Shown one piece after another: positions 5,176 to 8,735 of a stretch of DNA of 8,735 bases. This DNA is from Lachnospiraceae bacterium (GTDB lineage: Bacteria > Bacillota > Clostridia > Lachnospirales > Lachnospiraceae), in NCBI GenBank assembly GCA_003542935.1, contig DPJQ01000030.1, positions 1 to 8,735 on the forward strand. Reading direction: 5' to 3'. Position 1 is the first letter of the stretch. Each line of letters begins with the position of its first letter. The notes under the pieces were generated by a model. It saw nothing but the letters and a program-made list of their open reading frames with translations, was not told where the DNA came from and did not search any database. Position numbers and translations under genes: made by a program.

Positions 5176-8100
5176 TATTCGTCCAAATCTTTCTCGATCA
5201 GATCCACAGACACCAGAGTGGACACCCCCTTCTCCTGCATGGTGATGCCATAGAGGCGGTCCGCCGCGTTCATGGTGCCCCTCCTGTGTGTAATAATAAT
5301 AAACTGTGTATATTTTGTCAACTTATGCAGATAGTTGGCATAGCGGTCCACATTGGAGTCATCCAGCGCCGCCTCGATCTCATCCAGCAGGCAAAAAGGC
5401 GACGGCTTCATATTCTGAATCGCAAACATCAAGGCGATGGCCGTCAGGGCCTTCTCCCCGCCGGAGAGCTGCATCATATTCTGCAGCTTCTTTCCAGGTG
5501 GCTGGGAAGTGATGCGCACCCCCGCCTCCAGCACGTCCTCGTCCTCCACCAGCTCCAGAGCGCCGTGACCGCCTCCGAACAGTTCCTTGAAGGCCTTATC
5601 GAATTCCCTCTGGATCTCCGCGAATTTCTCGTTGAACTGGCGGCGCATGCCCTCGTCCAGCTCCCGGATAATATTTTTCAGTGTTTCCTGGGCTTTAACC
5701 AGATCCTCGTGCTGATCGGAAAGGAAAGCGTGCCGTTCGGATACTTCTCTGTACTCTTCAATGGCATTTACATTCACCGGCCCCAGACGGCGGATCTCGT
5801 CCCGCACTTCATTCAGCCGCTTTTTCAGCTCAGCCCGCTCCGGCAGACTGTCCATACGCAGTTCCTGGGCCTGCACAGGCGTAAGCTCATATTCATCCCA
5901 CAGATAGCTAACCTGCGTCTCCTGATTTTCCTCCAGTTTCTCCATCTGGCTCTTTAGCCGGAAACACTCTTTGTCCAGCCGGTTTCTGTGGTCGGACAGT
6001 TCCTCCCGGCGGGTGAAAAATCCTCTGTGAGATTCCTGAATCGCCTCTTTTTCCTTTTGCGATTTCCGGATGCCGACCGCCAGCTCCTCCTCACGTTCTG
6101 CCCCCCGGGCTGCCTCGGCCTCTATCTGGGCGATCTGCCCCAGCCGGGTTTTCTCCTCCGCATCCTGCTCTTTCTGGCTGACAAGAATCGCATCCCTTTC
6201 TTCCTCAAACTGCCGGATCTCCTGCCGGATACGGGCAAGATTTTCCTGCCGGAAATTCATCTGCTGGGTGAGCTCGGATAACTTCAAATGCATTGCCTCC
6301 AGCCCCTTTGTAAGCCCGGCTTCCCTGCCATGCATGTTCTCCAGCAACTCCTCCTGGGAGGCAGCCATAGCCTGACTATCCTTTTCGGATGCCCGGAGTC
6401 CCTTCATTTCCTGCCGGATCGAGTCCCGGAATTCGTCGATCTCCCGGATCTGTCCCTCGATCTCAGCGCTCTCACTTTTCAGCTGGCTGTAGCCGGACTG
6501 GATCTCCCGGATCTTCTCCTCTGCCTGCTGGATGTTCACTTCCGCTGTGTTAAGCTCCAGCTGCTGCTCTTTCATCCGCTCGGCGATGGCCGCAGATTCA
6601 TCCCGGAGGCCGTTTCGGCGGGAACGGTTACTGTCCAGCCGGGTCTGCCTTTCTTCCAGATCTATGCGGATCTCCTTGACCTGCCGGCTCAGCTCATCCA
6701 GCTCTCTGCGTCTCCCCAGAAGGTTGCTGCTGTTTTTAAAGGCCCCGCCTGTCATGGAGCCGCCGGGATTTAAAAGCTCCCCTTCAAGGGTAACGATGCG
6801 CAGAGCGTACTGATATTTCCGTTCCAGCGCGATACCATGGTCGATGGTATCCACCACCAGCGTCCGGCCCAATAAAGAATGCATCAGGAGCCGAAAACGC
6901 TCCTGGGTATGTACCAGCCCGTCCGCTGTCTGGATCACACCGGGCTCCTTGAAAACCTCCGGCCTGCCGTAGTCCCCCCGGGAACGCACCGACGACAGTG
7001 GCAGGAAGGTGGCTCGTCCATAGCGGTTTTTTTTCAGGAATTCGATCATCTGTTTAGCCGTTGCCTCATCCTCGGTAACGATATTCTGGATCGTGCCCCC
7101 CAGGGCCGTCTCAATGGCCGTCTCATATTTTTTATCCGTCCGGATCAGGTCGGCCACCACACCGATCAGACCGCCCACCCGCTTTTTCTGCTCCATGACC
7201 CGGCGAATACTGTTGCCATAGCCGTCGTAACGCTCGATCAGGTTTCGCAGAGACTCCAGCCGGGAGGATTCCCGGTGATATGTGGCCTGTCTGGCATCCA
7301 CATCCCGCTGTCCTTCCTCGATCTGTTCCTGCAGTTCTTCGATCTGCCGCGCGGTCTGCTGCCGTTTGGCCTCCCCTTCGTCGATTTCCTTTTTCATGGA
7401 ACGGTAGGCATCCCGGTGATCGATCAGTATATCCTGCTGACGCTCCTCATCCTTTTTTAACACCAGCAGCCGCTGATTCAGCATGGAACGGCGGATACCG
7501 ATCTGCTCCAACATGGCGTCATAACGCTGCATCTTCCCTTTGGCGGATGCCTTCTTGTTAAGCAAATCGATCTGCTCGTTTTTTGCCCTGGCGACGGCTT
7601 CTGAACTTCTGGCAATCTCCGCCTGCAGCTCTTCCAGCTCCTGCTGGCCTTTCCTGCATTCCTCCTCGGCCGTGTACAGCTCTTTCCTGGCCGTCTCCAG
7701 CTCTTCTCCCAGGCTGCCCTCCTGTTCGCGGCGGGCGGACAGTTCCTCATCGATGGTCTGACGGCGGTTTTCATGGAGCTGCCGGTTTTGACGGGCCATA
7801 TGGATTTGCTCCTGCAAAAGCTCCACCTGGCCCTCCATCTGTTTCCTGGCCAGTGCCCGCTCCGACGCCTCCTGTCTGGCCTCCTCGAGCTGCTGCTCCA
7901 ATTCCCTCAGCTGCTGCTCCAGCCGGTCATATTCCTGCTTTGTCTTTTCAAGCTGCCGGTCCGTATCCGCCAGCTCATCTTCGGCTGCCTTATATTTTTC
8001 CCGGACAGACGTCAGCTCTTTCTCAATGCGTCCCTTTTCCAACAGGAACATATTGACGTCCAGATTTTTCAACTCATCTTTTTTCCTGAGATAGATCTTC

Positions 8101-8735
8101 GCAGATTTCGATTGATTTTCAAGGGGAGCAAGCTGCCGTGTCAGTTCCGTGAGAATATCGCTTACGCGGGTCAGATTCTGCTCCTCTTCCTGCAATTTTT
8201 TAAGGGTAGTTGCCTTTCTTCGCTTAAATTTGACAATACCTGCCGCTTCATCGAAAAGTTCGCGCCGATCCTCCGGTTTATTGCTGAGGATCTTATCGAT
8301 CTGGCCCTGACCGATGATCGAGTAACCCTCCTGGCCAATACCCGTATCATAGAAAAGTTCCTGAATATCCCGCAGGCGACAGGTGGAGCCATTCATCTGG
8401 TACTCACTCTCACCGGAACGGTAGAGGCGGCGGGTCACGGTCACTTCCTCGTAGGAGGTATCCAGCTTGTGATCGCCGTTATCCAGGGTGATTGCCACCG
8501 ACGCATAGCCCAGGGGCTTCCTCAGCTCCGTGCCGGCAAAAATCACGTCCTGCATATTGCCCCCGCGAAGCTGTTTGGCGCTCTGCTCTCCCAATACCCA
8601 GCGCACCGCGTCCGCCACATTGCTCTTGCCGCTGCCATTAGGCCCCACGATGGCGGTGATCCCGTTATGGAACTCAAATTTAATTTTATTGGCAAAGGAT
8701 TTAAAACCCTGTACCTCTATACTTTTTAAATACAT
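5175..8735 (-). CDS. smc: Chromosome segregation ATPase Smc
   Basis: Smc is the core subunit of bacterial condensin (with ScpA and ScpB), which loads at origin-proximal sites and extrudes or aligns chromosome arms. The 1186-residue length is normal for the family. The N-terminal head opens with MYLKSIEVQGFKSFANK, has Walker A GPNGSGKSN (31-39) and a Q-loop in IIGQGQID (Q145). A long heptad-rich coiled coil runs from about 165 to 505. A hinge spans about 505-665, with GGLIGVVADLI near 520 and GGSMTGG near 657-664. The returning coiled coil runs to about 1010. The C-terminal head has signature LSGGEK (1090-1095), Walker B CLLDE (D1118, E1119), D-loop LDDSN (1124-1128) and the switch histidine H1150. 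The ATG is at the extreme right edge of the window and matches the family N-terminus, so the protein is complete; its ribosome-binding site and promoter lie outside. In related genomes rnc often precedes it. Confidence 0.98.
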   Translation of the reverse strand: MYLKSIEVQGFKSFANKIKFEFHNGITAIVGPNGSGKSNVADAVRWVLGEQSAKQLRGGNMQDVIFAGTELRKPLGYASVAITLDNGDHKLDTSYEEVTVTRRLYRSGESEYQMNGSTCRLRDIQELFYDTGIGQEGYSIIGQGQIDKILSNKPEDRRELFDEAAGIVKFKRRKATTLKKLQEEEQNLTRVSDILTELTRQLAPLENQSKSAKIYLRKKDELKNLDVNMFLLEKGRIEKELTSVREKYKAAEDELADTDRQLEKTKQEYDRLEQQLRELEQQLEEARQEASERALARKQMEGQVELLQEQIHMARQNRQLHENRRQTIDEELSARREQEGSLGEELETARKELYTAEEECRKGQQELEELQAEIARSSEAVARAKNEQIDLLNKKASAKGKMQRYDAMLEQIGIRRSMLNQRLLVLKKDEERQQDILIDHRDAYRSMKKEIDEGEAKRQQTARQIEELQEQIEEGQRDVDARQATYHRESSRLESLRNLIERYDGYGNSIRRVMEQKKRVGGLIGVVADLIRTDKKYETAIETALGGTIQNIVTEDEATAKQMIEFLKKNRYGRATFLPLSSVRSRGDYGRPEVFKEPGVIQTADGLVHTQERFRLLMHSLLGRTLVVDTIDHGIALERKYQYALRIVTLEGELLNPGGSMTGGAFKNSSNLLGRRRELDELSRQVKEIRIDLEERQTRLDSNRSRRNGLRDESAAIAERMKEQQLELNTAEVNIQQAEEKIREIQSGYSQLKSESAEIEGQIREIDEFRDSIRQEMKGLRASEKDSQAMAASQEELLENMHGREAGLTKGLEAMHLKLSELTQQMNFRQENLARIRQEIRQFEEERDAILVSQKEQDAEEKTRLGQIAQIEAEAARGAEREEELAVGIRKSQKEKEAIQESHRGFFTRREELSDHRNRLDKECFRLKSQMEKLEENQETQVSYLWDEYELTPVQAQELRMDSLPERAELKKRLNEVRDEIRRLGPVNVNAIEEYREVSERHAFLSDQHEDLVKAQETLKNIIRELDEGMRRQFNEKFAEIQREFDKAFKELFGGGHGALELVEDEDVLEAGVRITSQPPGKKLQNMMQLSGGEKALTAIALMFAIQNMKPSPFCLLDEIEAALDDSNVDRYANYLHKLTKYTQFIIITHRRGTMNAADRLYGITMQEKGVSTLVSVDLIEKDLDE

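Noticed and set aside
7773..8729. Plus-strand open frame of 318 codons, rich in Leu and Phe
   Set aside because: It is antisense to the Smc head and coiled coil; the leucines and phenylalanines mirror Glu/Lys/Gln codons of the coiled coil.
1..8735. CRISPR arrays, tRNA or rRNA genes, insertion sequences
   Set aside because: I saw no regularly spaced repeats with unique spacers, no tRNA- or rRNA-like segments, and no transposase or terminal inverted repeats.

Overview
The window reads almost entirely on the minus strand, so gene order is given from high to low coordinates. It carries the chromosomal block smc - ftsY - ilvA, then a compact rtcB - prfH pair, then the first 342 codons of an unnamed Sel1-repeat gene that runs off the left edge. 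Protein sequences point to a Firmicute of class Clostridia, probably a Lachnospiraceae-type gut anaerobe. The reasons are a moderately high GC content, purine-rich Shine-Dalgarno sites ahead of the starts, the Gram-positive style Smc, and a short FtsY without a long acidic domain. The family-level placement is inference; no 16S or other marker is present.

Region 1 (8735 to 3007) is a tight co-directional housekeeping unit. Smc is complete (chromosome condensation ATPase; its start codon is the last three bases of the window). FtsY follows 11 bp after the smc stop (SRP receptor GTPase), and IlvA 3 bp after the ftsY stop (PLP threonine ammonia-lyase with one ACT domain). The ftsY and ilvA ribosome-binding sites overlap the end of the gene before them, so translational coupling is likely. 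A good intrinsic terminator (2964-2994) closes this unit.

Region 2 (2945 to 1209) is the most interesting part: an RtcB-type RNA ligase gene and, 18 bp after it, a PrfH-type release-factor homologue. This pairing matches the RtcB/PrfH ribosome rescue-and-repair module. In that module PrfH releases the peptide from ribosomes whose 16S decoding centre has been cut by a ribotoxin, and RtcB reseals the rRNA. All expected catalytic residues are present in both proteins. The rtcB start lies only about 20 bp past the ilvA terminator and I see no separate promoter, so expression probably depends on read-through or attenuation at that hairpin.

Region 3 (1208 to 1) has a 180-bp intergenic stretch with a strong sigma-A-type promoter (TTGACG, 17 bp, TAGAAT). 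Its -35 box lies inside a 12-bp-arm inverted repeat. Downstream is a gene for a three-part protein: an N-terminal globular domain, a Pro/Glu-rich linker built from 14-residue tandem repeats, and a Sel1/TPR-like region cut by the window edge. Its function is unknown, and it appears to be transcribed independently of rtcB-prfH.
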